From Elusimicrobiaceae bacterium (GTDB lineage: Bacteria; Elusimicrobiota; Elusimicrobia; Elusimicrobiales; Elusimicrobiaceae), in contig JAFVFN010000020.1 of NCBI GenBank assembly GCA_017475405.1, forward strand, positions 52,149-116,148: a stretch of 64,000 nucleotides of DNA, given 5' to 3'. The translations under genes were made by a program, and so were the position numbers. This document shows, piece by piece, positions 53,198 through 61,159 of the stretch. Position 1 is the first letter of the stretch, and the number at the start of each line of letters is the position of its first letter. The notes beneath the pieces were generated by a model. It saw nothing but the letters and a program-made list of their open reading frames with translations. It made no database searches and was not told the DNA's origin.

Positions 53198-53494
53198 TTA
53201 CAGTTTCATGGGTTCTTTGGCTTTGCGTTCGGCTTCCAAACGAGCTTCTTCAGCGGCTTTGAGTTCCGCTTCGTAGTTTTGGGTACTGATCTTTAAGATT
53301 TCTTCTTTACTGATACGTTTGGATAAAATGGCATCCAACGCTTCTTTAATTACCGCAGCCGTGGGTTTATTCTTAAATTCGTTTTTCTTTTTGAGTTCTT
53401 TGGCGTACATGGAGGCCAATACCACGATATCGTAGCGGTCCCCGTCAAAGTCGGTCAGTTTTGCGGCTAATTCTTGATCATTTTTTACGGACAT
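53198..53494 (-). CDS. rpoZ: RNA polymerase omega subunit
   Basis: 98 residues. DRYDIVVLASMYAKELKKKN and IKEALDAILSKRISKEEI match the conserved omega core, which binds the RNA polymerase beta' subunit and aids assembly. The charged C-terminal tail (about 70-98) is Ala/Glu-rich. It lies 15 bp after gmk, the most common place for rpoZ in bacteria, which supports the call for so short a protein. Confidence 0.9.
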   Translation of the reverse strand: MSVKNDQELAAKLTDFDGDRYDIVVLASMYAKELKKKNEFKNKPTAAVIKEALDAILSKRISKEEILKISTQNYEAELKAAEEARLEAERKAKEPMKL

Positions 53495-53509
53495 ATATAC
53501 TCCTGTATG

Positions 53510-54103
53510 CTATTTTAAATTTTTAATGCTCTTATCCTGGCGTTGTACACGACATTGTTCGGCGGCAATAATGCCAGCCATGTCGGCAATAGCTTCCTGC
53601 AAATTATCGTTTAGCAGCGCGTAATCATATTTATCGAGCTCTTTCATTTCTTTTTTGGCCGTTTCCAAACGAATCTCAATATCCTGCGTGTTATCATTGC
53701 GCCCTAAAATACGCTTTTTTAGTTCTTTAAGCGAGGGGGGAACAATAAATACCATGGCAGCTTGCGGATATTGCGCCTTGACGGTACGCGCCCCCTGTAC
53801 ATCAATTACCAAAATAGGGCAAACACCTTTTTTCATTAAATCATCTACGGATTTTTTCGGGATCCCGTAGTAATGCGTATGTACTTGCGCCCATTCCAAC
53901 ATTTGATGCTTTTTAATGGCTTGTTCAAATTGTTTAATCGTCCAAAAATGGTAATCTTTCCCATTTTTTTCACCTTTGCGGGGAGCACGCGTGGTCGCGG
54001 TAACCACCCGAGAAACAGTTTTGTTTTTCTTTAAAACCGCATCCACAATGGTAGTTTTACCGGCTCCCGACGGGGACGAAACAATAATAGGAAAAGCCTT
54101 CAT
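53510..54103 (-). CDS. gmk: Guanylate kinase
   Basis: 197 residues. FPIIVSSPSGAGKTTIVDAVL (P-loop), VTATTRAPRKGEKNGKDYHF (GMP binding), and ILVIDVQGARTVKAQYP are diagnostic. It phosphorylates GMP to GDP with ATP. ATG 54103 is chosen: it begins directly before the first strand and stands six bases after TATAAT. The longer frame from 54139 runs through the promoter. First gene of the operon gmk-rpoZ-udg-priA. Confidence 0.96.
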   Translation of the reverse strand: MKAFPIIVSSPSGAGKTTIVDAVLKKNKTVSRVVTATTRAPRKGEKNGKDYHFWTIKQFEQAIKKHQMLEWAQVHTHYYGIPKKSVDDLMKKGVCPILVIDVQGARTVKAQYPQAAMVFIVPPSLKELKKRILGRNDNTQDIEIRLETAKKEMKELDKYDYALLNDNLQEAIADMAGIIAAEQCRVQRQDKSIKNLK

Positions 54104-54109
54104 AATGCT

Positions 54110-54139
54110 ATTATAGTAAATAGCGGGGGAAGGTTTCAA
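54110..54139 (-). promoter_or_regulatory. Leaderless promoter of the gmk operon
   Basis: Minus strand TTGAAA (54139-54134), 18-bp spacer, TATAAT (54115-54110), then six bases to ATG 54103. There is no ribosome site, so translation must start at the 5' end of the mRNA. Confidence 0.7.
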
Positions 54140-54393
54140 GAGTGCTTTTTTTCTTCTTTTTTGAACTTTTGATATAATGCAATACTAAGTGCAAACAAGA
54201 GAATACTGCACAGCCCGAACAACAGGCGTAAACCGGGCAGTTGAGAGATAGAAATCCATTCTGTACGGCTCCAATTAGAGGCAACCCGAATAAACCCAAA
54301 AAGCGGATCCGTAGGGAATAATGCTGTGTATCCCAGTAATATGCCCCAAAACCACACAATAATGAGTGCCATCCAATTTACAATTTTTGTCAT
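54136..54393 (-). CDS. Hypothetical small membrane protein
   Basis: 85 residues with two hydrophobic helices (WMALIIVWFWGILLGYTALF and LLFGLCSILLFALSIALY) separated by a polar loop, and a lysine-rich tail. Not recognised. TAAAAT lies exactly six bases before the ATG (54405-54400) with no ribosome site, the same leaderless layout as gmk next to it, which argues that it is a real gene. Confidence 0.6.
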   Translation of the reverse strand: MTKIVNWMALIIVWFWGILLGYTALFPTDPLFGFIRVASNWSRTEWISISQLPGLRLLFGLCSILLFALSIALYQKFKKEEKKHS

Positions 54394-54510
54394 AGTAATA
54401 TTTTATCATATTCCCCGTGTTGTGGCTATTATAATACAAGCATATGAAATTTTATATCCTGTTGTAATTTTTATCTATAGTAACCAACAGGGGAATTCTG
54501 GTAAGGACAA

Positions 54511-54819
54511 TTAATGCAATTGCATGACCCGGTCCGGTTCTACAGACAGAACTCCGGGGATTTGTTCCCACAGATGCCGCGTATGCTCTACATTATCACG
54601 AACCGGAACCCGCAAGGCCATACCATTAAAATTCCGGTAATCATAGATGATTTCGGCATTTTCTCGGGCAGCATGTTGCAACAGGACTTCTTTGCCAATC
54701 GTATTATCATACCAAATGATAAAAGTTTGATAGGTAATAGATCCCTTTTTAGCAGGCGATACACAGGCTGAAAAGGATAGAGTAAAAAATAAACAAAATA
54801 GGTATATGCGTTTAGGCAT
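54511..54819 (-). CDS. Small lipoprotein resembling the peptidase inhibitor I9 domain
   Basis: 102 residues. A lipoprotein-type signal (RIYLFCLFFTLSFSAC, lipidated C19) is followed by about 80 residues ending YDYRNFNGMALRVPVRDNV and LWEQIPGVLSVEPDRVMQL. The pattern of an aromatic-Asn-Gly strand, then L..-IPGV.SVEPD, is that of the inhibitor I9 fold found in subtilisin propeptides. No protease is attached or encoded next to it. It could inhibit or chaperone an extracytoplasmic protease. TACAAT lies six bases before the ATG, implying a leaderless mRNA. Confidence 0.6.
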   Translation of the reverse strand: MPKRIYLFCLFFTLSFSACVSPAKKGSITYQTFIIWYDNTIGKEVLLQHAARENAEIIYDYRNFNGMALRVPVRDNVEHTRHLWEQIPGVLSVEPDRVMQLH

Positions 54820-54843
54820 ATACCTATTGTAGCAGTTTGGTTA

Positions 54844-55293
54844 TTACAATTGCATTCTATAATAATGATAGTCAGTATTTTTTATTACTGGATTATTGTT
54901 TCCTGTTATGCTTTGACATACCCAATTTGCACGTGTATTGTTGATATTCGCAATACATTGACTCCATCCTGTATATTTAAAATCCCAAGCCATCCCTTTG
55001 GCTTGACTCATAAATGTGCGCGGATTTGTGTCATCAAACATTAATATATGGTCTTGTACATCCTTAGGTAAGTCAATATCCAGTTCCTCCAAGCTGGTAG
55101 CATAATGAGCATTGGCTAAATAATAAACATGTTGTGCTTTGATAATTGATTTACCAAGAGTAAGACTTTCCATGGCCTGACTTTTTAAGACTGCTTTTTG
55201 GTACTGTGGTACTGCCACAGCGGCCAAAATCCCTATAATGAGCACCACTACTAAAAGCTCTATAAGCGTAAATGCTTGCTTCTGTTGAACCAT
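54844..55293 (-). CDS. Type IV pilin-like protein, paralogue 3
   Basis: 149 residues. Leader MVQQKQA, then [31 protein letters not shown] with Glu at +5, then [24 protein letters not shown], which closely parallels paralogue 2. Two cysteines (C110, C122 region) may form a loop. AAGGAGAG precedes the ATG. A promoter with TTGACG, a T-rich spacer and TATTCT lies on the minus strand about 40-70 bp upstream; no structured leader is present. Confidence 0.9.
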   Translation of the reverse strand: MVQQKQAFTLIELLVVVLIIGILAAVAVPQYQKAVLKSQAMESLTLGKSIIKAQHVYYLANAHYATSLEELDIDLPKDVQDHILMFDDTNPRTFMSQAKGMAWDFKYTGWSQCIANINNTRANWVCQSITGNNNPVIKNTDYHYYRMQL

Positions 55294-55398
55294 AATTCTC
55301 TCCTTATATTTTTCTTCTTATAAAGAGAGAATATCAAAAAAAAAAAACGCGTCAAGCGAAATTTGGTTTCCACTTGCATACCACGTCTGTATGTCAAA

Positions 55399-55424
55399 AC
55401 AGGCCCCTCGTAAGAGGAGCCTGT
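55399..55424 (-). terminator. Terminator of ppdK
   Basis: ACAGGCCCCTC and GAGGAGCCTGT pair with one mismatch around GTAA, followed on the minus strand by TTTTGACA. It lies 20 bp after the ppdK stop. Confidence 0.8.
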
Positions 55425-55444
55425 AGACTATTTTTTAGAAACTC

Positions 55445-58243
55445 TTATTTGCGTTTCTTTTTGGCCAACACGTCTTTGGCGGCCGCTTGCGCAGCAGCTA
55501 AGCGTGCTATCGGCACACGGAAAGCCGAGCAGGATACATACGTAAATCCTTCGCGGTGGCAGAACTCCACACTTTCCGGATCACCGCCGTGTTCACCGCA
55601 GATACCGATTTTAAGACCGGGTTTTACTTCGCGGCTTTCAATGACAGCGTGTTGGATTAAGCGACCCACCCCGTGTTGATCCAGGGTTTGGAACGGATCG
55701 TGTTCCAGGATACCTTGTTTGAGATATTCGGGCAAGAACGAACCGATATCATCGCGGGAGAACCCGAACGTCATCTGCGTTAAGTCGTTGGTACCAAACG
55801 AGAAGAAGTCCGCTTCGGTAGCCACATCGGCAGCGAGTACCGCAGCACGCGGGATTTCAATCATGGTGCCCACAGAGAAGTGCAGCTTTTTGACTTTGGT
55901 CTTGGCGACTACTTCATCGTACGCTTCTTTGATCAGTTTCTTTTGAGTAATGATTTCGTTTTTATCGCAGGTTAAGGGGATCATTACTTCCGGTTCGGCT
56001 TTGACGCCTTCTTTAATAAGCTCAGCTGCCGATTCAAATACGGCACGAGCCTGCATGCGGGTAATTTCCGGATAGGTAACACCCAATCGGATACCGCGGT
56101 GTCCCATCATCGGGTTAACTTCATGCAACCCGGCCGCACGTTCACGGAAAGTTTCCATGGAAATATGCAAGGCATCGGCCAAATCGCGTTGCTTTTCGGG
56201 CAAGGCAGGTACGAACTCATGGAGCGGCGGGTCCATCAAACGCACGGTTACACCATAACCAGCCATGGCTTTCATGGTTGCCTTGATTTCTTTTTTCATG
56301 TGGGGGAATAATTCATCCACAGCCGCTTTACGTTCAAATTCATTACCGGCCAAAATCATTTTGCGCAAAATGAACAACGGTACTTCAGAGTGCTGTCCGT
56401 AGAACATATGTTCAATACGGAAAAGTCCGATCCCTTCGGCACCAAATTTGCGGGCTTTCACGGCATCGGCCTGCGTATCAGCGTTGGCACGTACCTTGAG
56501 CACGCGTACTTTATCGCACAAAGCGAGGAAGTTAGCCAGGTTTTTATTGCCTTCGCCAGCCGCTAACATTTTTAAGGCACCGGCATAGACGTAGCCTTTA
56601 GTACCGTTTAAGGTCAGGCTGTCACCTTCTTTAAAGGTTTTGCCTCCCATTTTTAAGGTTTTCTTGGCGAGGTCAATTTCCAATTCACCGCAGCCTACAA
56701 TGCAGCATTTGCCCCAACCGCGTGCTACTAAGGCCGCGTGAGAGGTCATACCACCGCGTTGAGTCAAAATACCCTGTGCCGCGCGCATCCCTTCAATATC
56801 TTCGGGGTTGGTCTCTTCGCGCACCAAAATGGCAGGGATATTTTTGGCTTGCAGGGCAATGGCGTCTTCAGAATTAAATACAATCTGTCCGCAGGCTCCG
56901 CCGGGACCGGCCGGTAACCCCTGGGCAATGGCTTTGGCGTTCTTTTCTGCAGCCGGGTCAATGGCGGGCAGTAAGAGTTCGCCAAGCTGAGCCGGCGTTA
57001 CACGAAGCACGGCTTCTTCTTTGGTAATAAGTTTTTCTTTGACCATGTCCAACGCCATTTGCACAGCAGCAATCCCGTTACGTTTACCCACGCGGCATTG
57101 CAACATCCACAAACGTTCGTGTTCAATGGTAAACTCAATATCCAGCATATCATGGAAATGTTTTTCCAGTTTCTTTTGAATGGCGTCTAACTCTTTGTAC
57201 ACTTTGGGCATCACTTTTTCCAAAGTCGGCAAGTGTTTGGAGTGAGCATTGGTAGACCATTTATTCATCGGAGACGGAGTTCTAATACCGGCTACCACGT
57301 CTTCACCCTGCGCGTTAATTAAATATTCACCGTAGAAATGAGCATCACCGTTACCGGGGTTGCGGGTAAATGCCACACCGGTTGCACTGGTTTCGCCCAT
57401 GTTTCCAAATACCATGGTCTGTACGTTTACAGCCGTACCCCAGTCATTGGGGATATTTTCAATGGCGCGGTAGGCAATGGCGCGTTTACCGTTCCAGGAG
57501 GCAAATACAGCACCGATGGCACCCCACAATTGTTCGACCGGATCATCCGGGAACTCTTTGCCGAGTACTTTTTTGACGGTTTTCTTGAACTCAACACAGA
57601 GTTTTTTGAGTTCTTCGGCCGGGATTTGGGTATCATCTTTGACTTTGAGTTGGGCTTTTTTCTCAGCCAGCATGCCGTCCAAGATTTTGCGGATACCTTC
57701 GCCGTCTTTGGGTTCAATACCGGCAGCTTTTTCCATTACGACGTCTGAATACATCATAATCAAACGACGATAGGCATCATAAACAAAGCGGGCATTGTTG
57801 GTTTTGGCAATCATTCCCGGAATGGTTTTTTCGGTGAGTCCGATGTTTAAAATGGTTTCCATCATACCCGGCATGGAAGCACGGGCACCGGAACGTACGG
57901 ACACTAAGAGCGGGTTGGTAGCGGAACCGAATTGTTTTTTGGTTTCGCGTTCTACTTTTTTGAGGTTAGCTTCTACGTCTGCTTTTAAAGTTTTGGGATA
58001 GGTCTTCTTGTTATTCCAATAATAGGTACATACTTCGGTAGTAATCGTAAATCCGGGGGGGACAGGCAGCTTGAGCTGGCCGGACATTTCCGCCAGATTC
58101 GCACCTTTACCGCCTAATAATTCTTTCATTTTTCCGTTACCTTCGGCCTTACCAGCACCAAAGGAGTAAACGTATTTCGTGTTTTTAACTTTTTTAGAAA
58201 CGGGCTTTTTTGCAACAGTCTTTTTGGTGGTCTTTTTAACCAT
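55445..58243 (-). CDS. ppdK: Pyruvate, phosphate dikinase
   Basis: 932 residues with the three PPDK domains. The N-terminal ATP-grasp domain includes ELLGGKGANLAEMSGQLKLPVPPGFTI; the central phosphohistidine domain has GILTQRGGMTSHAALVARGWG (catalytic His in TSHAA); the C-terminal TIM barrel has the PEP site FSFGTNDLTQMTFGFSRDD and the catalytic Cys in GICGEHGGD. The enzyme interconverts pyruvate, ATP and Pi with PEP, AMP and PPi and serves glycolysis in anaerobes. A lysine-rich extension of about 25 residues precedes the first domain. GGGAGAAC precedes ATG 58243, which is preferred to the ATG at 58270. Confidence 0.97.
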   Translation of the reverse strand: MVKKTTKKTVAKKPVSKKVKNTKYVYSFGAGKAEGNGKMKELLGGKGANLAEMSGQLKLPVPPGFTITTEVCTYYWNNKKTYPKTLKADVEANLKKVERETKKQFGSATNPLLVSVRSGARASMPGMMETILNIGLTEKTIPGMIAKTNNARFVYDAYRRLIMMYSDVVMEKAAGIEPKDGEGIRKILDGMLAEKKAQLKVKDDTQIPAEELKKLCVEFKKTVKKVLGKEFPDDPVEQLWGAIGAVFASWNGKRAIAYRAIENIPNDWGTAVNVQTMVFGNMGETSATGVAFTRNPGNGDAHFYGEYLINAQGEDVVAGIRTPSPMNKWSTNAHSKHLPTLEKVMPKVYKELDAIQKKLEKHFHDMLDIEFTIEHERLWMLQCRVGKRNGIAAVQMALDMVKEKLITKEEAVLRVTPAQLGELLLPAIDPAAEKNAKAIAQGLPAGPGGACGQIVFNSEDAIALQAKNIPAILVREETNPEDIEGMRAAQGILTQRGGMTSHAALVARGWGKCCIVGCGELEIDLAKKTLKMGGKTFKEGDSLTLNGTKGYVYAGALKMLAAGEGNKNLANFLALCDKVRVLKVRANADTQADAVKARKFGAEGIGLFRIEHMFYGQHSEVPLFILRKMILAGNEFERKAAVDELFPHMKKEIKATMKAMAGYGVTVRLMDPPLHEFVPALPEKQRDLADALHISMETFRERAAGLHEVNPMMGHRGIRLGVTYPEITRMQARAVFESAAELIKEGVKAEPEVMIPLTCDKNEIITQKKLIKEAYDEVVAKTKVKKLHFSVGTMIEIPRAAVLAADVATEADFFSFGTNDLTQMTFGFSRDDIGSFLPEYLKQGILEHDPFQTLDQHGVGRLIQHAVIESREVKPGLKIGICGEHGGDPESVEFCHREGFTYVSCSAFRVPIARLAAAQAAAKDVLAKKKRK

Positions 58244-58425
58244 GGTGTTCTCCCTATAATGAGTTAACACGCGCGCGTAAGAGCGTGCGTAATATCATAT
58301 ATATTGTAGTAATTTAATCTAAAAGGCGCAAGTTGGCAAGGAGAATTTCCTTATGTTAACTATCAGTTACATGCCTGTTATGCATGAGGAAATCTGGATA
58401 CATAGAGTACATATCCAAAATATTG

Positions 58426-58487
58426 CTGCGGCCAAGTCCTAGGTCCTAAATATAAGGAAATTGGGTCCTTTTTCCCTTGTGCACGGT
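58426..58487 (+). promoter_or_regulatory. GGTCC-box cluster upstream of the first HGRxPR-repeat gene
   Basis: Contains GCTGCGGCC, AGGTCCTA and AAATTGGGTCCTTT followed by CCC and TGTGC. The same blocks, in a different order, stand upstream of the paralogue at 61160 (61103-61135), and related AGGTCC/GGGTCC words lie at 60775-60816 beside hydE. Probably a shared binding site; the protein is unknown. Confidence 0.4.
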
Positions 58488-58513
58488 TGGATTAATGAGC
58501 CAAAATATAATAG

Positions 58514-59698
58514 ATGAACTATATTAAATTATTACTTTTACTTATATTAAGTATGGAAACTTTGCCAGTGTGGGCGCAAAAAAAAGCACTCATTCGTTCG
58601 GGATTTCAAGCAATCACAGGAAAACCTGCCGTTAAAACCATCGCACCTCCGAAAGGGAAAACAACGGCCCAACTGATAGCAGAAGCGCAAGCTTTCATTA
58701 ATACGCATGGTCGTCGGCCTAAAGCCATGATTTACGCAAACGGTCAACGCCTGACATTACCTCAACTTACGGATGAACAACGCAAAGAGGTTCAACTGGG
58801 GCAAGCCATTAGCAATCACTTTTCCCGAGCTGCAAAACGCGGCATTGCGGTGGAATTTAACCCGGAACTATCGGCCTTGCAAGAACTGGTGCAAGCACAT
58901 CCGAATATCCAGGCCAGCTTCCTGGAAGGCAGTACAGATCCGATCGAGGTTTTAAATCGCACTAAGGCTTTTATACAAGAGCATGGGGTTCGTCCACGAG
59001 CCACTATTTATGCAGCAAATGTACATTATAAATTGGCTGATGAAATGACGCCTGCCGAACGAGAAGAAGTTTGTTTGGGTCACAGCATTCAATATATACT
59101 GGCACAAGCTGCCAAACAGGGAACCACGCAAACCCCGTCAATTCAGGAACTGACACAGCTTTGGAATAACTATTCTCATATTAGACAAACTGCAAAACCG
59201 CGAGATTTGCTTGTGCAATTACAGGAATATATTCGCGTCCATGGACGTCATCCAAGAAGTATTATTACCAAGCATGGACAAGTCGTGCCAACTCATGAGC
59301 TTACACCTAGGCAGTATGAAGAAGCGTCTTTGGCGCGCAAAATTTCACATATCTTAACCCAGGCACGCCAAAATCCACAGTTGGCACAGGAACCTGAGAT
59401 CGCGCAGTTAGCGTCTCTTTGGAAACGGCCAGCCTTTCCGACACCGCAGGAAATCTTGTTGGAACTTCAAGATTGGGTCGCCGCGCATCAGGGGAACCGC
59501 CCCAGATTAAATATTTACCGCAACGGGATACGTGTCACGGTAAAAAATATGACACCACAGGAATATAAGGAATACCAGTTAGGGTCTCGCTTGCAGCATT
59601 TATTGGATGCGGGAGTCTCTGACCCGGAACTACGAAATAAACTGTGGGAAATTCACGAGTTGCCTACAGGCAGTATTTCCGGACGAAACAGAAAATAA
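58514..59698 (+). CDS. Secreted HGRxPR-repeat protein, 4 repeats (uncharacterised)
   Basis: 394 residues. A clear signal peptide (IKLLLLLILSMETLPVWA, cleavage before Q23) and a short basic linker are followed by four repeats of about 85 residues. Each starts like AFINTHGRRPKAMIYANG or EYIRVHGRHPRSIITKHG and continues with an LTPxExEExxLxxxI helix. The paralogue at 61160 has seven. The repeat faintly recalls the helicase-associated domain, but length and motif differ and I do not assign it. Probably periplasmic or exported. No ribosome site; TATAAT occurs only two bases before the ATG. Confidence 0.75.
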   Translation: MNYIKLLLLLILSMETLPVWAQKKALIRSGFQAITGKPAVKTIAPPKGKTTAQLIAEAQAFINTHGRRPKAMIYANGQRLTLPQLTDEQRKEVQLGQAISNHFSRAAKRGIAVEFNPELSALQELVQAHPNIQASFLEGSTDPIEVLNRTKAFIQEHGVRPRATIYAANVHYKLADEMTPAEREEVCLGHSIQYILAQAAKQGTTQTPSIQELTQLWNNYSHIRQTAKPRDLLVQLQEYIRVHGRHPRSIITKHGQVVPTHELTPRQYEEASLARKISHILTQARQNPQLAQEPEIAQLASLWKRPAFPTPQEILLELQDWVAAHQGNRPRLNIYRNGIRVTVKNMTPQEYKEYQLGSRLQHLLDAGVSDPELRNKLWEIHELPTGSISGRNRK

Positions 59699-59715
59699 TT
59701 TCGGGCAATTCTGTA

Positions 59716-60753
59716 TTAGCGATTTTTTAAATATTCACCGTGAAACCCGGGCCTGTTTGACACAAACCGACCGATACTCTTTATTTTCCCCTGTATACAT
59801 CCCCGGCATTGCGCGGGGGATTCTGCAGTACAGATTTTTCCGGGATAAAGCTCGTATTGCTTGCGATAATCTCCTTCGGTTACATTCGGCATAACCACAT
59901 TGGCTCCACATTTCAGGGCCAGTAAACGTCCCTGCGGATGGAGTGTTTCCATCGCCGTAGTGGCCGGGATATTAATATCGGGAAGCAACAGACGCATTAG
60001 AGCCATCATTTTTAAAGACAATTCAAAATGGCCCTCCACGCTTTCTTGACTTAACGGTGTATGGGGGTGGGGGATAAACGGACCGATACCGGCCATATCG
60101 ACAGGCAATTGTTTAAAAAACAATAAATCATCAGCCAGGCTTTCCAGAGTTTGACCCGGCAGTCCTACTAAAGAACCCGATCCTACTTCATAGCCTAAAT
60201 CTTTCAAATCATACAAACACCGCATCCGGTTCTCAAAACTCATACGGGGATCTAATTTTTCATAGAGTTGTTTGTCGGTCGTTTCAATGCGAAGCAAATA
60301 GCGATCCGCGCCCGCCTGGCGGTACGCGGCATATTCTTCGCGCGTTTTTTCTCCAATACTAAGCGTGATAACCAATCCCAGTTTTTTGATTTCCCGAATG
60401 ATTTCACACATCCGCTCCACGGTGAACCAAAGGTCTTCTCCGCTTTGCAACACGACGGTTTTATAGCCGTACCCCGCAGCCTTTTGTGCCATTTCCACGA
60501 TTTGCCCGGGAGAGAGACGGTAGCGTTGTGCGTGCGTGTTGGAACCCCGCAGACCGCAATACATACAATCGTTTTTACAGAAACTGGAAAACTCAATCAG
60601 TCCGCGTAAATATACGCCGTCTCCGACATATTTTTGACGCACGCGGTTAGCTGCGGCAAATAACGAAAACGGATCCTGACAGCCAAGCAGGGAAACAATT
60701 TCCGATGCGGTCAGGGTATGTTGAGTTTCGGCTCGTTGCAGGATGGATTGCAT
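59716..60753 (-). CDS. hydE: [FeFe]-hydrogenase maturation radical SAM enzyme HydE
   Basis: 345 residues. VYLRGLIEFSSFCKNDCMYCGLRGSN holds the CxxxCxxC cluster that binds the SAM-coordinating 4Fe-4S centre; GSGSLVGLPGQTLESLADDL and IGPFIPHPHTPLSQ are typical of HydE. The C-terminal CTAESPAQCRGC could bind a second cluster. HydE helps to build the dithiolate bridge of the H-cluster. hydF, hydG and the hydrogenase are not in the window. A minus-strand promoter, TTGGGA-N17-TATACT, lies 8 nt before the ATG. PylB and BioB are related families but lack this exact pattern. Confidence 0.9.
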   Translation of the reverse strand: MQSILQRAETQHTLTASEIVSLLGCQDPFSLFAAANRVRQKYVGDGVYLRGLIEFSSFCKNDCMYCGLRGSNTHAQRYRLSPGQIVEMAQKAAGYGYKTVVLQSGEDLWFTVERMCEIIREIKKLGLVITLSIGEKTREEYAAYRQAGADRYLLRIETTDKQLYEKLDPRMSFENRMRCLYDLKDLGYEVGSGSLVGLPGQTLESLADDLLFFKQLPVDMAGIGPFIPHPHTPLSQESVEGHFELSLKMMALMRLLLPDINIPATTAMETLHPQGRLLALKCGANVVMPNVTEGDYRKQYELYPGKICTAESPAQCRGCIQGKIKSIGRFVSNRPGFHGEYLKNR

Positions 60754-60758
60754 ATATA

Positions 60759-60800
60759 CATAGTATATAAAATTAGGTCCAAAGTCCCAACTTAAATTGG
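60759..60800 (-). promoter_or_regulatory. Promoter of hydE with GGTCC-type words
   Basis: TTGGGA, 17 bp, TATACT on the minus strand, the -10 ending 8 bases before ATG 60753 and no ribosome site between. AGGTCC lies within the spacer, so a regulator of the nearby repeat genes could act here too. Confidence 0.45.
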
Positions 60801-60899
60801 GCCATAATATGGGTCCGGTTTGGGTACAACGACCCTGTTTTTACGCATTTTAAAACGCTATGATATAAGTGTAAGAACATGATGCAGGGAGGTAAGAAT

Positions 60900-61016
60900 A
60901 TGTCAACAGATACACTGAATAAAACACGTGCCGTACAACTGATTAAACAAAACCGCCTCCACGCAGAATTTGCCTGGATTGCCCGGTCAAGTATAGAAGA
61001 TTTATTACATTTCTAA
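60900..61016 (+). CDS. 38-residue small protein in its own transcription unit
   Basis: ATG 60900 is preceded by GGGAGG at ideal spacing, one of the strongest ribosome sites in the window, and followed by 38 codons to TAA 61014-61016. The product starts MSTDTLNKTRAVQLIKQNR, continues with aromatic and basic residues and ends DLLHF; it is predicted to be one or two amphipathic helices without a membrane segment. TATGAT/TATAAG boxes lie 30-40 bp upstream and a strong terminator 31 bp downstream. Not recognised. Placement between hydE and the repeat gene does not reveal its role. Confidence 0.7.
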   Translation: MSTDTLNKTRAVQLIKQNRLHAEFAWIARSSIEDLLHF

Positions 61017-61046
61017 GTAAACTCATAACCTCCTACAAGAGTCCCT

Positions 61047-61082
61047 GTACCCGCCTGTTTAATGCCGGCGGGTACGCCTTTT
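61047..61082 (+). terminator. Rho-independent terminator of the small gene
   Basis: GTACCCGCC (61047-61055) and GGCGGGTAC (61067-61075) form a perfect 9-bp stem, followed by GCCTTTT. Confidence 0.9.
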
Positions 61083-61102
61083 AGCACGGTATTCCCACCT
61101 AA

Positions 61103-61135
61103 AAATTGGGTCCTTTGGCCCATGTGCTGCGGCCT
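61103..61135 (+). promoter_or_regulatory. Conserved upstream block of the second HGRxPR-repeat gene
   Basis: AAATTGGGTCCTTT, then GGCCC, TGTGC and GCTGCGGCC, matching words upstream of the paralogue at 58514. The stretch TTGGCCC...GTGCTGC also has a GG-N10-GC spacing as in sigma54 sites, but the other copy lacks it. Confidence 0.4.
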
Positions 61136-61159
61136 TGAAATTTATTATTATATACTTAT

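Noticed and set aside
58506..58511. TATAAT as promoter -10 for the first repeat gene
   Set aside because: Only two bases separate it from the ATG, so transcription would start inside the coding sequence and remove the signal peptide start.
61113..61130. Sigma54-type promoter before the second repeat gene
   Set aside because: GG-N10-GC spacing is met but several consensus bases are missing, and the paralogue's matching upstream block lacks it.
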